From contig NZ_CAMPJO010000001.1 in NCBI RefSeq assembly GCF_946886895.1, forward strand, positions 372,001 through 436,000: a DNA stretch of 64,000 nucleotides. Reading direction: 5' to 3'. This stretch comes from an uncultured Marinobacter sp. (GTDB lineage: Bacteria; Pseudomonadota; Gammaproteobacteria; Pseudomonadales; Oleiphilaceae). Shown in pieces: positions 40,401 through 52,879 of this stretch; positions within the stretch are counted from its first letter, which is position 1, and each line of letters opens with the position of its first letter. The notes below the pieces were generated by a model, which saw nothing but the letters and a program-made list of their open reading frames with translations, did no database searches and was not told the origin of the DNA. Both the position numbers and the translations under genes were made by a program.

Positions 40401-41226
40401 GCCCGGCATGGAAGGACTCACACACCAGCGACGGCCCCAGGGGGTTGTGATGTCCGGTGGCATTGGCGACGCCAAGCTTGTCCAGGCGCAGTTTGAGCTG
40501 CAACAAATCTCCCCGATACAGGGTGTCCGCCTTGGTCACCATCACCCGGATGGTCAGCCAGTCTTCAAACTCGCCCTTGTCCACCACCGACAGTTCGGAT
40601 CCCGGAAACCCCTTTGGTGCCGGTTTCAGCGGAGACTCCAGGCTACGGGCCATCTGGTGCCAGATCACCCGCTGGCGGGCCTGGATCTGCCCGGACGCAT
40701 CCATGTACTCATTGGCCTGCTGGTCGTTGGCGGCTTTCTGGGCAGCGGCTTTCAGAAATGTCGCCATGGTCACGAAACAGGTGTCCATGAGCGGCTCAAT
40801 ATACTGAATCACCGCCTTGGCAGACTGATGCAGAACAAATTGCACCCGTTCACTGGGCGGCCGGAGGGAGGACCGGTCCTGGTGGCGAGACGCGCCACAC
40901 TGTTTGAGCATGGCGTCCAAGGCCTCGGGGTTGGGGCGGGTGAAGTGCACTCCCATGGCGCCATCGATACGGCGCACGATGCTGACATGCAACTCGTGAC
41001 GCCGGGCACCTTCCAGACCACGAAAACGCACCACAAACTCCGGCGGGGTGCCTGGCGCCAGCGCCCGGTCAAGCTTGCGGGAGGTGTCTCCGGAATAACG
41101 GATAAACAGGCCTTCGGCACAAAAGTCGGCAATCTGACATGGCCACATCTCACCGGTTCCCAGATCAATCTGGGCAGCGAGCTTAATCGGCTGTCGGGGG
41201 CTGCTACGACGTTCTCTCGGATCCAT
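37480..41226 (-). CDS. DUF1631 family protein with degenerate GGDEF and EAL domains
   Basis: A 1248-residue cytoplasmic protein. Residues 1-110 look like a PilZ domain (RRSSPRQPIKLAAQIDLG), which could bind c-di-GMP. A long DUF1631 region follows to about 700. A GGDEF-like domain (about 820-970) has AGNEF in place of GGDEF, and the EAL-like domain (about 1010-1245) has EVL in place of EAL. It therefore probably does not make or break c-di-GMP but may bind it. Charged repeats at about 340-430 form a low-complexity linker. It precedes prkB. Confidence 0.85.
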   Translation of the reverse strand: MDPRERRSSPRQPIKLAAQIDLGTGEMWPCQIADFCAEGLFIRYSGDTSRKLDRALAPGTPPEFVVRFRGLEGARRHELHVSIVRRIDGAMGVHFTRPNPEALDAMLKQCGASRHQDRSSLRPPSERVQFVLHQSAKAVIQYIEPLMDTCFVTMATFLKAAAQKAANDQQANEYMDASGQIQARQRVIWHQMARSLESPLKPAPKGFPGSELSVVDKGEFEDWLTIRVMVTKADTLYRGDLLQLKLRLDKLGVANATGHHNPLGPSLVCESFHAGLSQLKASREVEKVCLRAFEQTVLQQLGPLYTELNNILIRHGVLPDLDLSKYLSEQANTRPEQKPTPPKSSESAESAVETAAEAPVPPPETRRKVGRTGGEFRGYAQTAQTAFATVRNLLGTLSASRAARGDPEPVAFPPNARPLSAGELQRELQQLQVQPVEAGNEPVPLRDRVVEKVRDIGDKKLDEEQQETLDVVDRFFRSIVESPKLSDYAQARMRQLEVPVLKVVMRDPAFFDDHDSPVRGVMNRLAQLGVKGGRINPVVQRRVDELIQRIASDFEQDIGVFDHTVQELDTLIDRQNLVYRRNVERVTAAAEGAQKVAESKKAVAEVLNHKLAGRKVPKAALSLLDGGWRDLLSLTWIRQGPDSQLWQDYLVVIDSLLAFAEEPDGAVNLPELLRVIQDGLASISSNHMPSSQIRDELKQFLVRSPDKPPELVDMPPAEPGKTTQQTLSEREQRSLQRWINRAQQLRTGDWLRDQEKPDEPQYIRLVWVARGFSRFVFVNHQGMRVVELELDALARQMRKGIIVPDSQYERPLVDESIDRMVRKVYDQLSWASTHDELTGLLGRREFERMLDQQLARREDPRSLLRLDLRRFRLLNDTAGYQAGDQTLKRMAELLCSQVGDGMPVARLAGNEFAMLVPEENAHQAAEALIKSVEAEEFTFDGRSYRLSASVGMVAELPALVSAERWLRASEQALASARQLGHGKWAEYSLGADDQSRQEQIAAKVAGLSDLNEERMLLRCQKIIPLHAHTTMPAQYEVLISMYDDAGTLITGQDFVRMAERYDRMQAVDRWVVGQLLDWLREHAPDPRHFGGICINLSGYSLNDQSLLEFIYEKLSEKNAPIERLWFELTEASAIADVEAVADFILEMKELGCRFCLGNFGSGPSSFEFMRSLPVDIIKIDSAFTNQLTTSQTDRAMVQSMVDMAHYMKREVIASRVESRDVLDMLRQLGVDYAQGFVVEKPRLLDSLT

Positions 41227-41393
41227 GAACTACCTGATATATCGCAAAGCCGGAAGGATCGCCGGGCAACTGGCCCGCCACCGGCTCGCGTCCCTGAAAC
41301 GATGACGGATGCCACCTGCTACTATTGGAACCTGACAGTAATATAGCCGCCTGACTCGTGCAGACAACCGGCTTCACTATATCATCCGGGCCC

Positions 41394-42464
41394 ATGAAAC
41401 AGCTTAGTCAGATCTATCTTCTTTTGCTACTGGTAACCGTACTGACCGGGTGTTCGACCATTGGCTACTATACCCAGGCCATTGGCGGCCACACGCACCT
41501 GATGATGTCGGGAGAACCGGTGGCCTCGCTGATCGCCGACAAACAGACACCACCGGCCCTGCGCCGGAAACTGACCCGCTCACTGCAGGCCCGGCAATTC
41601 GCCGCCGATGTTCTGGCGCTGCCTGTCGATGAGGCGTTTCTGGATTATGTCGAGCTCGGTCGGCACTGGGTTGTGGTTAACCTGGTGGCCGTGCCGGAAT
41701 TCTCCCTGCAGCCCCATTGCTGGTGCTATCCGCTACTAGGGTGTCAGGCGTACCGGGGCTATTTCAACCTGGACGACGCGAACGCCGAACAATCACAGTT
41801 CCAGGCCAGGGGCTACGATACGATGGTGGCCGGCGTGACCGCCTACTCCACGCTGGGCTGGTTCGATGATCCCCTGCACTCCGGCTTCACCGCCCTGCCC
41901 GATGACCGGATGGTTGCCCTGATGTTCCACGAACTCGCTCATCGGGTTGTGTATATTTCCGGGGACACCACATTCAACGAGAGCTTCGCCACGGCGGTGG
42001 AACTGGAGGGCTTGAAACGATGGCTGGAGCGGCAGGGCCGGCAGGCTCAGTTTGGCAAAGCGCTGGCCCGTCTCCGGCAACGCCATCAGACCCTGGCCCT
42101 GGTGCAATCGACAGCGGCCGAACTGGAAGCCCTCTACCAACAGCGCGACACCCTGCCTCTGCCCCGGCTCAGGCACCGGAAAGCCGCCCTGTTTGCCGAC
42201 CTGCAGGACCGGTACGCGGCGCAGTCGGAACACTGGGACACCCCCGGGCCCTTCGGACCTCCACCCGTTTCGCTGAACAACGCCCATCTCGCCCTGTTCC
42301 GACAATACAACCAGCAGGTTCCGGCATTCCGCCAGTTGCTGAAAGACCAGGGCGGCGATTTCGCCGCCTTCTACCGCGCCGTGAAGACCCTGTCGGCACT
42401 CCCCGAGGCCAGCCGCAATGCGCGCCTGGCAGACCTGTCAGAGCGGTTTGAAGAATACTTTTGA
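41394..42464 (+). CDS. Lipoprotein aminopeptidase (Aminopep family, COG4324)
   Basis: A 356-residue predicted metallopeptidase. A lipobox (TVLTGC) ends the signal. The zinc motif is FHELAHRVVY with a downstream Glu in FNESFATAVE. The family is called a predicted aminopeptidase from motif alone. I start at ATG 41394; an upstream GTG at 41358 is in frame. The last 27 bases overlap the convergent argA. Confidence 0.8.
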   Translation: MKQLSQIYLLLLLVTVLTGCSTIGYYTQAIGGHTHLMMSGEPVASLIADKQTPPALRRKLTRSLQARQFAADVLALPVDEAFLDYVELGRHWVVVNLVAVPEFSLQPHCWCYPLLGCQAYRGYFNLDDANAEQSQFQARGYDTMVAGVTAYSTLGWFDDPLHSGFTALPDDRMVALMFHELAHRVVYISGDTTFNESFATAVELEGLKRWLERQGRQAQFGKALARLRQRHQTLALVQSTAAELEALYQQRDTLPLPRLRHRKAALFADLQDRYAAQSEHWDTPGPFGPPPVSLNNAHLALFRQYNQQVPAFRQLLKDQGGDFAAFYRAVKTLSALPEASRNARLADLSERFEEYF

Positions 42465-43745
42465 ATTTCGCTGGGTGTTGTAGGACGCCAGTTTGGGACC
42501 GGGCAGGGACTGCACCGTGGAGGGCTGGAAGCCCCGCTCCCGGAACCAGTGTTCGGTCTGGGTGGTGAGCACAAACAACTTCTGAATGCCCTGGCCCCGG
42601 GCCAGTTTCTCAACCATGGCCAGAATCTCATCGCCCCGACCGGCGCGCCGATAAGACGGATCCACCGCGAAACAGGACAGCTCGCCAGCGCCCTCATCCG
42701 GATAGCTGTAGAGGGCGGCGCAACCTACGATCGTGCCATCGCGCTCGGCCACCACGAAGCGATCAATCTCGGTTTCCAGCATCTCCCGGGACCGGCGCAC
42801 CAGAATGCCCTGCTCTTCCAGCGGCTGGATCAGTTCCAGCACACCGCCAATATCCTCGACCCGGGCCTGGCGCACCTGCTCATAGTTATCGCCACTGACC
42901 AGAGTGCCGGAGCCATCCCGGGTAAAGAGCTCCTCCAGCAACGCACCGTCGTTAACGTAACTGATAATGTGGGCCCGCCGCACGCCCTTCACACAGGCAT
43001 CACAGGCGGCTCTCAGCAGCGCGGCATCATGCCCGGTAACGGTTCCGTCCGCCAGGCGCTCAGAGGCCTGGCGGGCAGACAGTTCACGTATCAGCACGCC
43101 ATCCTGCTCCAGCAGGCCTTCATCATCAATAAACACAATCAGCTTCTCGGCCTGCAAGGCCGCCGCCACCTGACTGCCCACATCTTCATAAGACAGATTG
43201 AACGCATCGCCGGTGGGGGAATAGCCCATCGGCGGCAACAGCACGATATGGCCCAGCTCCAGCAGTTTCTCAATACCGGCACCGTCGACACGCCGGACTT
43301 TGCCGGTGTAACCGAAGTCCATGCCATCCAGCACACCCACCGGCCGGGCCGCGACAAAATTACCGCTACTCACCCGGATGCGGGCGTTGTGCATGGGCGA
43401 GTTCACCAGCCCCATGGACAGCTGGCTTTCAAGATAGGCGCGTAGCCCGCCAATGGCTTCCATCACCATCGGCAGTTGCGCTTCCGGTGTAATACGCAGG
43501 CCCCGGGAAAATGACGACTCGATGCCGGCGCCGTCCAGGCGGCTCTGAATCTGCGGGCGGGCACCAAAGGCAACGACCAATCGCACACCGAGACTGCTCA
43601 ACAACGCGATGTCATGGATGATATTGATGAAATTGCCATGCTCAATGGCATCCCCCGGAATCGTCAGCACCACCGTACGTCCGCGATGGGCGTTGATGTA
43701 AGGGGATGAATGACGGAATCCGTGCAGCCAGTCGTTTGATTTCAA
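42438..43745 (-). CDS. argA: Amino-acid N-acetyltransferase (N-acetylglutamate synthase)
   Basis: A 435-residue enzyme with an amino-acid-kinase-fold N-terminal domain (about 20-285) and a GNAT acetyltransferase domain (about 295-435; RRAGRGDEILAMVEKLA is the acetyl-CoA loop). It makes N-acetylglutamate, the first step in arginine synthesis, and the N-terminal domain binds arginine. The start is an unusual TTG at 43745, chosen because GGAG lies 9 bases upstream and no ATG fits. Repeat element D sits between it and argE. Confidence 0.94.
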   Translation of the reverse strand: MKSNDWLHGFRHSSPYINAHRGRTVVLTIPGDAIEHGNFINIIHDIALLSSLGVRLVVAFGARPQIQSRLDGAGIESSFSRGLRITPEAQLPMVMEAIGGLRAYLESQLSMGLVNSPMHNARIRVSSGNFVAARPVGVLDGMDFGYTGKVRRVDGAGIEKLLELGHIVLLPPMGYSPTGDAFNLSYEDVGSQVAAALQAEKLIVFIDDEGLLEQDGVLIRELSARQASERLADGTVTGHDAALLRAACDACVKGVRRAHIISYVNDGALLEELFTRDGSGTLVSGDNYEQVRQARVEDIGGVLELIQPLEEQGILVRRSREMLETEIDRFVVAERDGTIVGCAALYSYPDEGAGELSCFAVDPSYRRAGRGDEILAMVEKLARGQGIQKLFVLTTQTEHWFRERGFQPSTVQSLPGPKLASYNTQRNSKVFFKPL

Positions 43746-43796
43746 TGCGTGTTCTCCAATCCTTTTTCTTTTGCGAGGCCGGCAGCTCAGTCTGAC

Positions 43797-43907
43797 GAAC
43801 CTTGCCGGGCGCTCTCTCCAAAACCGTGGAGCGCCAGGGATGGCGCGACCGAGCCCTACAGGGACGTATTCACGGGCGTGTTTTGGAGAGAGCGCCCGGC
43901 AAGGTTC
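43797..43907 (+). repeat. Covarying-arm hairpin element, copy D
   Basis: Arms 43797-43824 and 43880-43907 are perfectly complementary over 28 bp; the core is 43825-43879. It carries GCGCCA-GGGA-TGGCGC and TACAGGGACGTA on the plus strand, opposite to argE and argA. It fills the argE-argA gap. Confidence 0.88.
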
Positions 43908-43934
43908 AGCCCCCTGCTGGAGCCGTCCCCGAGT

Positions 43935-45104
43935 TCATAGACAGAACTGCCGGATGAGTCCCTGAAGAATCTTTACCGTCGGTTCCAGTTGGGACAGCTC
44001 AATGTATTCGTCTGGCTGGTGCGCCTGATCGATGGAGCCAGGCCCCATCACCAGGGTTTCCAGACCAAGCTTCTGTAGCCAGGGGGCTTCGGTGGCAAAG
44101 GCAACGGCGTGCGCGGTGTGGCCGGTCAACTGTTCGCAGGCTTTGACCAGGGCCGCATCCGCCGGCGTTTCGAACGGCGGAACGCCATCGAACAGGGGCT
44201 CGAACACCATGGACAATTCACGGCGTTCGGCCACCGGCTGAACCTTGTTCAGGATCGCCTGGCGCAAGGTATCCATGTTCATGCCGGGCAGCGGGCGCAG
44301 ATCAAAATGCAGTTCGCACCGGGCGCAGATGCGGTTGGGGTTATCACCCCCGTGGATACAGCCCAGGTTCAGCGTGGGCACCTGCACCTCAAAGTTCGGG
44401 TTCCGGTACTGTTCCTGCCAGCTTGTTCGCAGGGCCAGCAATTCAGTCAGCGCCTCGTGCATGCCCTCCAGGGCATTACGCCCCAGGGCCGGATTCGAGG
44501 AGTGCCCGGACTGGCCCTCAAACGTCAGCCGTTCCATCATTATGCCTTTGTGCATACGCACCGGTTTCAGGCTGGTGGGCTCCCCGATCACCGCATAGCG
44601 GGCCTTGGGCTTACCGGCTTCTGCCAGCGCCCGGGCACCGTTCATGGAGCTCTCTTCGTCAGCGGTGGCCAGGATAATCAACGGCTGCTTCAGATCCGTC
44701 TCCACGAACGCCTTGGCGGCTTCAATCGCCAACGCAAGGAAGCCTTTCATATCGCAGGTGCCCAGGCCGTACCAGCGGTTGTCCCGTTCGGTGAGGGTAA
44801 ACGGATCGCTTTGCCAGCGTTTGTCGTCAAAGGGCACTGTGTCGGTGTGGCCAGACAGTACCAGGCCACCGGCGCCACTGCCGAGGGTTCCGATCAGGTT
44901 GAATTTTCCCGGCATCCCGGGCACTTCCAGGATGTCCACCGAGAACCCGAGGGCTTCGAGCCACTCCGCCAGGGTTCTGATCACCGGCTCGTTACTGTAG
45001 TCCCACTCAGCGGATGCACTGCTGATGGACGGTAATGAGATCAGTTTCGTTACCATGTCCCGAACACCCGGTACTTTCCGGCTGCTGTTTACCGACTGCG
45101 CCAT
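43935..45104 (-). CDS. argE: Acetylornithine deacetylase
   Basis: A 389-residue M20-family zinc hydrolase that releases ornithine from N-acetylornithine. Metal-binding and catalytic residues fit: SGHTDTVPFD, the DMKGFLALAIEAAK run, ADEESSMNGAR and VIGEPTSLKPVRMHKG. It is followed by repeat element D and argA, and preceded by an unknown gene and argB, so arginine genes cluster here. Its presence suggests a linear acetyl pathway alongside or in place of ArgJ recycling. Confidence 0.92.
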   Translation of the reverse strand: MAQSVNSSRKVPGVRDMVTKLISLPSISSASAEWDYSNEPVIRTLAEWLEALGFSVDILEVPGMPGKFNLIGTLGSGAGGLVLSGHTDTVPFDDKRWQSDPFTLTERDNRWYGLGTCDMKGFLALAIEAAKAFVETDLKQPLIILATADEESSMNGARALAEAGKPKARYAVIGEPTSLKPVRMHKGIMMERLTFEGQSGHSSNPALGRNALEGMHEALTELLALRTSWQEQYRNPNFEVQVPTLNLGCIHGGDNPNRICARCELHFDLRPLPGMNMDTLRQAILNKVQPVAERRELSMVFEPLFDGVPPFETPADAALVKACEQLTGHTAHAVAFATEAPWLQKLGLETLVMGPGSIDQAHQPDEYIELSQLEPTVKILQGLIRQFCL

Positions 45105-45125
45105 AGTTTCCTCTCGCCCCTGGGG

Positions 45126-46373
45126 CTACTCCTGACGGCCACGCCGCCAGACTTCCAAACCGGTGATCGCACGCACTAGCATCGGGTAAGCCACCTCGCC
45201 GCCGGCCACGACCCGGGCCACTTCCAGTTCACGGTCGCTGACGCTGACCAGTCGCCCAGTGACGACATTATCATTAGACAGGGTGACCCGCACCCTGTAG
45301 TCGAGCCATTGGCCCGCATCCTCCAGGGCCAGTGGGTGCCAGGCGACCTTCATCTCACCGGCACCGGCAACCACGGGCTCCACCGCGGCATCGGGCGCTG
45401 CCTGAACAACGGGCAGGACTTTTTTCAGATACACGCCCGGAACCCTCGCGCCGTTGTACTCCACCCGCCAGTCGTCACCTCCGGTTGCCTCGGGCTCCCA
45501 TACGGGAATCCCCCAGGCTGGCGCCCCCGGGCGCACAGCCACCGTCAACTCGCCCCCTTCCAGCAACCATTGCCGGACCAGCGCCAGCAACTGCTCACTG
45601 GCCATCAGGCCACGAGCGGCAAGCCCGTCGCGCAGTGCGGCCACGGCTCGGCCGGCCCAGGCGGGCGGCTCCATGCCGGACTCACGGGAACAGTAGGCGG
45701 CCACCCGACGCATCAGGCCACCATCGCGCACGGTGAGATTCATCGGCTCGAAGGTGCCAGCGGTCAGTTCCGACAGATCGACAGGGTCTAGCTGGACACC
45801 AGGCCAGTTGAATTCCAGACTGCCGGTGCCCGCGGTATTGATCTCGCCCTGGAGGCCTCCGGGCTCCTGCTGCAATTGCAGTTCGCCGGTCAACTCGGTG
45901 ATACCCATACGCATCAGGTCACCGCTGCTGATCTGCTGGCGCGGGTCCGGGGCGCAAGCCAATGCAAGCAGCGCCGGATCGCCAGTACCGGTGTCACCGC
46001 CGGCGGTGACCCAATTGCGGAACATGGTCGCCTCCAGGGTCAGACCGAGACGACTGGCCTGCAGCGACCAGCGAGCGGGCACCCGGGACGGGGCAATCAG
46101 TACCGTCAGCAGGTTCAGGGGCGAACCGGCGTCGAATTCCAGGCGACCGATCTCCAGTGGGCGGGTCAGCCGAAAATCCTGCCAACTGGCACCCGACAGG
46201 ACCAGCCGGCCTTCAATGCCCGAACCAATGGCTCCACGCTCGAACACACCGTATTCATCCAGGGCCAGCCGGGCCTCCGCCAGACGCTGATCCGCCAGCC
46301 ACCAGACACCGGCCTTGAAGACGCCAAAGCCCACCAGAACCAACAGAACAAGCCATGTGAGCAGGCGCTTCAT
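45126..46373 (-). CDS. Unknown membrane-anchored protein in the arginine gene cluster
   Basis: A 415-residue protein with one N-terminal membrane segment (LLTWLVLLVLVGFGVFKAGV) and the rest probably periplasmic. The middle is beta-rich, and the last 55 residues (RVRVTLSNDNVVTGRLVSVS, then EVARVVAGGEVAYPMLVRAI) resemble an Sm/SH3-like barrel. I do not recognise a family. It lies 21 bases upstream of argE and 24 bases after argB, so it is probably in one transcription unit with both. Confidence 0.75.
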   Translation of the reverse strand: MKRLLTWLVLLVLVGFGVFKAGVWWLADQRLAEARLALDEYGVFERGAIGSGIEGRLVLSGASWQDFRLTRPLEIGRLEFDAGSPLNLLTVLIAPSRVPARWSLQASRLGLTLEATMFRNWVTAGGDTGTGDPALLALACAPDPRQQISSGDLMRMGITELTGELQLQQEPGGLQGEINTAGTGSLEFNWPGVQLDPVDLSELTAGTFEPMNLTVRDGGLMRRVAAYCSRESGMEPPAWAGRAVAALRDGLAARGLMASEQLLALVRQWLLEGGELTVAVRPGAPAWGIPVWEPEATGGDDWRVEYNGARVPGVYLKKVLPVVQAAPDAAVEPVVAGAGEMKVAWHPLALEDAGQWLDYRVRVTLSNDNVVTGRLVSVSDRELEVARVVAGGEVAYPMLVRAITGLEVWRRGRQE

Positions 46374-46397
46374 CCGGACACTCCTCTGGCCATGCCG

Positions 46398-49990
<3,593 letters not shown>

Positions 49991-50081
49991 AGTCCATCTC
50001 GCACATGTATTATTTTTGCCCTGGACAAGCCATTATCCGCAAAGTATAGACGCCGGCCACATATCTGCGTGCCGGCCGCCC

Positions 50082-50543
50082 CTACCGCGTACCAGTAGAG
50101 CCGAAGCCACCTTCGCCACGGGCGCTGGCATCGAACTCCGAGACCACCTCAAAATCCGCCTGCACCACCGGTACCAGCACCAATTGGGCAATCCGCTCGC
50201 CCACCTCCACGGTGAAGGTGGTGCGCCCACGGTTCCAGCAGGAGACCATCAGCTCACCCTGGTAGTCCGAATCAATCAGCCCCACCAGGTTCCCCAGCAC
50301 AATCCCGTGCTTGTGACCCAGCCCGCTGCGCGGCAGTATCATGGCCGCCAGGGACGGATCACCAACGTGAATCGACAGCCCCGTCCTGATCAATTGCGTA
50401 TCGCCCGGCTCAAGTGTCAGGGGCGCATCCAGGCAGGCCCGGAGATCAAGGCCCGCGGAGCCTTCCGTTGCATACTCGGGAAAGGGAATCTGGCTGCCGA
50501 TGCGGTCATCCAGAATACGTACCTGAAGATTTTTCCTGCTCAT
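50082..50543 (-). CDS. dut: dUTP diphosphatase
   Basis: A 153-residue trimeric dUTPase with all five motifs: [44 protein letters not shown] and [11 protein letters not shown]. It keeps uracil out of DNA and makes dUMP for thymidylate. I use the ATG at 50543; the frame reads 24 codons further, toward coaBC. It is 40 bases after coaBC. Confidence 0.95.
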   Translation of the reverse strand: MSRKNLQVRILDDRIGSQIPFPEYATEGSAGLDLRACLDAPLTLEPGDTQLIRTGLSIHVGDPSLAAMILPRSGLGHKHGIVLGNLVGLIDSDYQGELMVSCWNRGRTTFTVEVGERIAQLVLVPVVQADFEVVSEFDASARGEGGFGSTGTR

Positions 50544-50583
50544 GGAGGGTCCTGTTTGTTGAGATCTGTTGCCGGGCACTGAC

Positions 50584-51783
50584 TCACCGGGGGGCCCGGC
50601 CAAGGTGTTCGCCAATCATGGTTACGAGACGCCGGGCAATGTTGGCTTTGCTGTCCGGCCCGATCAACTCATGGCCACCGGGCCAGAACACGGTGACCGC
50701 ATTATTGTCACTGTTAAAACCCAAACCGGGAGCAGACACGTCATTGGCCACAATCATGTTGAGCTTCTTACGCTGCAACTTGTCGGTGGCGTAATGCGCC
50801 ACGTCGGTGGTTTCCGCCGCAAAGCCGACCGTGAAGGGCGCGTCAATGCGTCCGGCGATGGTCGCCAGGGTGTCGGGATTGCGTACCAGCGACAACGCCA
50901 TGGTTTCACCGGTTTTCTTGATCTTGTCACCGGCGCAGGTCTCCGGCCGGTAATCGGCCACCGCTGCGGTGGCAATAAACAGGTCACAGCCCTCGTCCAC
51001 GGCCCTGGACGCTTCCCGCAACATCTCCTCGGCCGTGATCACCGGGCGCACGTCCACGCCGGCCGGAGCCGCAAGCGTGACCGGGCCACTGACCAGGACG
51101 ACCCGGGCGCCCGCCTCCCGGGCCGCGCTGGCCAGGGCATAGCCCATTCTTCCGGAGCTGTGGTTACTGATATAGCGCACCGGATCAATCGGCTCACGGG
51201 TGGGGCCCGCGGTAATCACCACCCGCTTGCCCGCCAGCGCCCCGTCGTCACCGGCGTCGGCCAGGCCGAGGATGACCTCCGGTTCCAGCATCCGGCCAGG
51301 CCCGGTATCACCACAAGCCTGCGCCCCCTGGTCCGGCCCCCACAGCACAACCTGCGGGTCTTCCTGCAACAGCCGGATATTGCGCTGGGTGCGGGCATTC
51401 CGCCACATCGCCTGATTCATGGCCGGTACCACGGCAATCGGTGCCTCCGTGGCGCAGCACACGGTAGTCAGCAGATCATCGGCCATGCCCTGGGCCAGCC
51501 GGGCGATAAAATCCGCAGAGGCCGGGGCAATAAGCACCTGCTCCGCCCACTTGGCCAGCTCGATATGGCCCATGCCGGCTTCCGCCTCCGGATCCAGCAG
51601 AGACGTCCTGACCGGCTCACCGCTGAGCGCCTGAAAGGTCAGCGGCGTGACAAAGGCTTCCGCGCCCCGGGTCATCACCACCCGCACCTCATGGCCGGCC
51701 TTTTTCAGCAACCGGACCAGTTCGGCACTCTTATAGGCAGCAATGCCGCCGGTAACGCCCAGCAGAATTCGTCTGGCGACCAT
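50584..51783 (-). CDS. coaBC: Phosphopantothenoylcysteine decarboxylase/synthetase
   Basis: A 399-residue bifunctional coenzyme A enzyme. The CoaC part (about 1-185) has [16 protein letters not shown], the flavin region and PAMNQAMW; the CoaB part has [20 protein letters not shown] and the ADYRPE region. The ATG at 51783 is preferred over an in-frame start 69 bases upstream. It is divergent from radC, the usual arrangement. Confidence 0.95.
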   Translation of the reverse strand: MVARRILLGVTGGIAAYKSAELVRLLKKAGHEVRVVMTRGAEAFVTPLTFQALSGEPVRTSLLDPEAEAGMGHIELAKWAEQVLIAPASADFIARLAQGMADDLLTTVCCATEAPIAVVPAMNQAMWRNARTQRNIRLLQEDPQVVLWGPDQGAQACGDTGPGRMLEPEVILGLADAGDDGALAGKRVVITAGPTREPIDPVRYISNHSSGRMGYALASAAREAGARVVLVSGPVTLAAPAGVDVRPVITAEEMLREASRAVDEGCDLFIATAAVADYRPETCAGDKIKKTGETMALSLVRNPDTLATIAGRIDAPFTVGFAAETTDVAHYATDKLQRKKLNMIVANDVSAPGLGFNSDNNAVTVFWPGGHELIGPDSKANIARRLVTMIGEHLGRAPR

Positions 51784-51967
51784 ACGAGCTCCGTATCCAC
51801 GTAAAAAGAAAGGCTTATAAGATAGCATGCTCTGGGCACACCGGCAGCCCATACCGGCATCCCGACGTTTACCGATTGTTACTTTTTAAAGTACCCTTTG
51901 TCATTCTGTTAACCAGATCCCCCGCAGGATGCGCCGGGATCCGCCACCACACTGCAAGGAAGCGACA

Positions 51968-52642
51968 ATGTCCGATTCTGCCTGGCCCACCGATGAGCGC
52001 CCCCGGGAACGCTTGCTCGCCCATGGGCCGGAAACCCTGTCCGATGCGGAACTGCTGGCGATATTCCTACGCACCGGCACCACCGGCATGCCGGTCATGT
52101 CGCTTGCCCGCCACCTGATTGAGGAGTTTGCCGGGTTACGGGGCCTGCTCACCGCCTCTCGTCGCCAGTTCTGTGATGTGCGGGGCCTGGGTACCGCCAA
52201 GTACGCTCAGGTTCAGGCCGCCCTGGAAATGGCCCGGCGGGTGATGGACGAACCCCTGCGCCAGGGCGAACCCCTGCGCTCCCCGGAAGACACCCGCCGT
52301 TTCCTCACCAGCCGCCTGGGCACCTACCCCCACGAGGTCTTTGCCGGTCTGTTCCTGGATAACCGCCATCGGGTGATCCAGTACCGGGAACTGTTCCGGG
52401 GCACCATCGACGGTGCCGCGGTCTATCCCCGGGAAGTGGTCCGGCAGGCCCTGGAGGACAACGCGGCAGCCGTTATTTTCGCGCACAACCATCCGTCCGG
52501 CGTTGCCGAGCCCAGTCAGGCCGACGTTTCCCTGACCCGGCGACTGAAAGAAGCCTTGGGCCTGGTCGATATCAGGGTTCTTGACCATATGGTTATCGGC
52601 CATGGTGAGGTAGTATCTCTGGCGGAACGGGGTCTGATGTAA
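51968..52642 (+). CDS. radC: RadC family (JAMM) protein
   Basis: A 224-residue protein: an N-terminal helix-hairpin-helix region (about 15-85) and a C-terminal MPN/JAMM domain with the metal motif HNHPSG followed by SLTRRLKEA. The name comes from a disproved repair role; the activity is unclear. It is divergent from coaBC and next to rpmBG, as in most gammaproteobacteria. Confidence 0.92.
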   Translation: MSDSAWPTDERPRERLLAHGPETLSDAELLAIFLRTGTTGMPVMSLARHLIEEFAGLRGLLTASRRQFCDVRGLGTAKYAQVQAALEMARRVMDEPLRQGEPLRSPEDTRRFLTSRLGTYPHEVFAGLFLDNRHRVIQYRELFRGTIDGAAVYPREVVRQALEDNAAAVIFAHNHPSGVAEPSQADVSLTRRLKEALGLVDIRVLDHMVIGHGEVVSLAERGLM

Positions 52643-52712
52643 GCCTGATGGCACGCCCGGGGTAAAGAGTGAACGTCAGGGCCGGAAAACTGGCCAAATT
52701 CCCAACAATTTT

Positions 52713-52741
52713 TTGCGTTGGGGGGTGAGTTCTGGTATAAA
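52713..52741 (+). promoter_or_regulatory. Promoter of rpmB-rpmG
   Basis: TTGCGT (52713-52718), 17-base spacer, TATAAA (52736-52741). Transcription would begin near 52749, leaving a leader of about 130 bases before rpmB. Confidence 0.65.
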
Positions 52742-52758
52742 AGCGTCCCTTTCTGGCG

Positions 52759-52829
52759 GCGTCTGGCGAGCAGCGCTCAGTTTAGAGGCGCGATTGGGAG
52801 CGTAGCGGCTCCCTGGCAACCAGAGACGC
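52759..52829 (+). promoter_or_regulatory. Structured leader of rpmB-rpmG
   Basis: An outer pairing of GCGTC (52759-52763) with GACGC (52825-52829) can enclose the hairpin GGGAGC-GTAGCG-GCTCCC (52796-52813). Such folded leaders often mediate ribosomal-protein feedback; none is known to me for L28 in this class. Confidence 0.35.
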
Positions 52830-52879
52830 ATTAAAACGAATTCGTATTATTGAGACCATTGCTCAGGTCGGAGGCAAGT

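Noticed and set aside
39130..41346. A 738-codon plus-strand ORF
   Set aside because: It lies antisense to the DUF1631 gene, has a His/Gln-rich low-complexity composition typical of GC-rich shadow frames, and shows no domain.
43749..43940. A 63-codon ORF over element D
   Set aside because: Entirely repeat sequence, with the same translated core peptide as the other copies.
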